Assembly (NCBI RefSeq): GCF_902713425.1
Contig: NC_081209.1
Location: 10,922,897 to 10,986,896 of the forward strand
Direction: 5' to 3'
DNA length: 64,000 nucleotides
Origin: Acipenser ruthenus
Taxonomy: Eukaryota > Chordata > Actinopteri > Acipenseriformes > Acipenseridae
Shown: positions 63,894 to 64,000 of the stretch, piece by piece
Numbering within the stretch: position 1 is the stretch's first letter
How the letters are laid out: each line of letters begins with the position of its first letter
Program-made: the position numbers and the translations under genes
Notes under the pieces: model-generated
Seen by the model: the letters and a program-made list of their open reading frames with translations, nothing else
What the model was told of the DNA's origin: nothing
The model's database searches: none

Positions 63894-64000
63894 GTACGAA
63901 TTCTGCTATATCTATGTAATGTAACTGCACAGGTAGCTCTGGGATGTTACTTGGTTTTATTTACAAGGGTGAGTGACTTTAAAATTGTATGGCATCTAAC

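Overview
The window looks like chromosomal DNA of a ray-finned fish. It holds vertebrate egg-coat genes with GT-AG introns, tRNA-derived SINEs, Tc1-type DNA transposons, a LINE with a restriction-like endonuclease, and a tyrosine-recombinase retroelement. The SINE types and the very repetitive, rearranged layout make a non-teleost such as a sturgeon or paddlefish possible, but that is only a guess. I see no bacterial-style operon and no new defence, toxin or signalling system. The notable feature is the architecture of one gene family.

The host content is a cluster of nine copies or fragments of one zona pellucida gene of the ZP3 (ZPC) family, called ZP-a to ZP-i here in map order. The ancestral gene has ten exons: (1) signal peptide; (2-3) ZP-N; (4-7) ZP-C; (8) the Cys-rich ZP3 C-terminal subdomain ending in the furin-type site RKRR; (9) the external hydrophobic patch; (10) a transmembrane helix, short tail, stop and a close AATAAA. 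An intact copy would encode 417 residues. ZP-i (60221-63893, +, running off the window) is the only copy whose visible exons (1-8) are all open and correctly spliced. ZP-c (-) and ZP-f (-) have all ten exons but one frameshift each. ZP-b (-) has lost exons 1-2. ZP-d (+), ZP-g (-) and ZP-h (-) are multiply damaged pseudogenes. ZP-a (-) and ZP-e (+) are orphan exon 1-2 pieces that keep promoter, signal peptide and splice sites.

Layout. 1-6.2 kb: LINE end, Tc1-B end, ZP-a, a long-TIR element with a SINE, a Tc1-A remnant, and the 3' part of ZP-b. 6.2-11.1 kb: rest of ZP-b, SINE, Ty3/Gypsy fossil. 11.2-15.8 kb: ZP-c. 16.2-18.2 kb: an unclassified element with inverted ends. 18.5-22.2 kb: ZP-d. 22-27.9 kb: mirror image of 1-6.2 kb. 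27.3-31.2 kb: LINE nested in Tc1-B, then a SINE. 32.5-37.0 kb: ZP-f. 37.5-38.5 kb: truncated long-TIR element. 38.5-43.76 kb: a DIRS/Ngaro-like fossil. 45.1-48.8 kb: ZP-g. 49.3-53.2 kb: long-TIR element and a Tc1-A copy with an open transposase. 53.2-64 kb: a second, near-identical mirror of 12.0-22.9 kb carrying ZP-h and ZP-i.

Two large inverted repeats dominate. In one, position x pairs with about 27,930 minus x (arms 1-6.2 and 21.7-27.9 kb). In the other, x pairs with about 76,049 minus x (arms 12.05-22.86 and 53.19-64 kb). Transposon insertions shared or absent at equivalent sites in the ZP copies give a relative order of duplications. All functional statements rest on reading the sequence and family knowledge; no searches were run.
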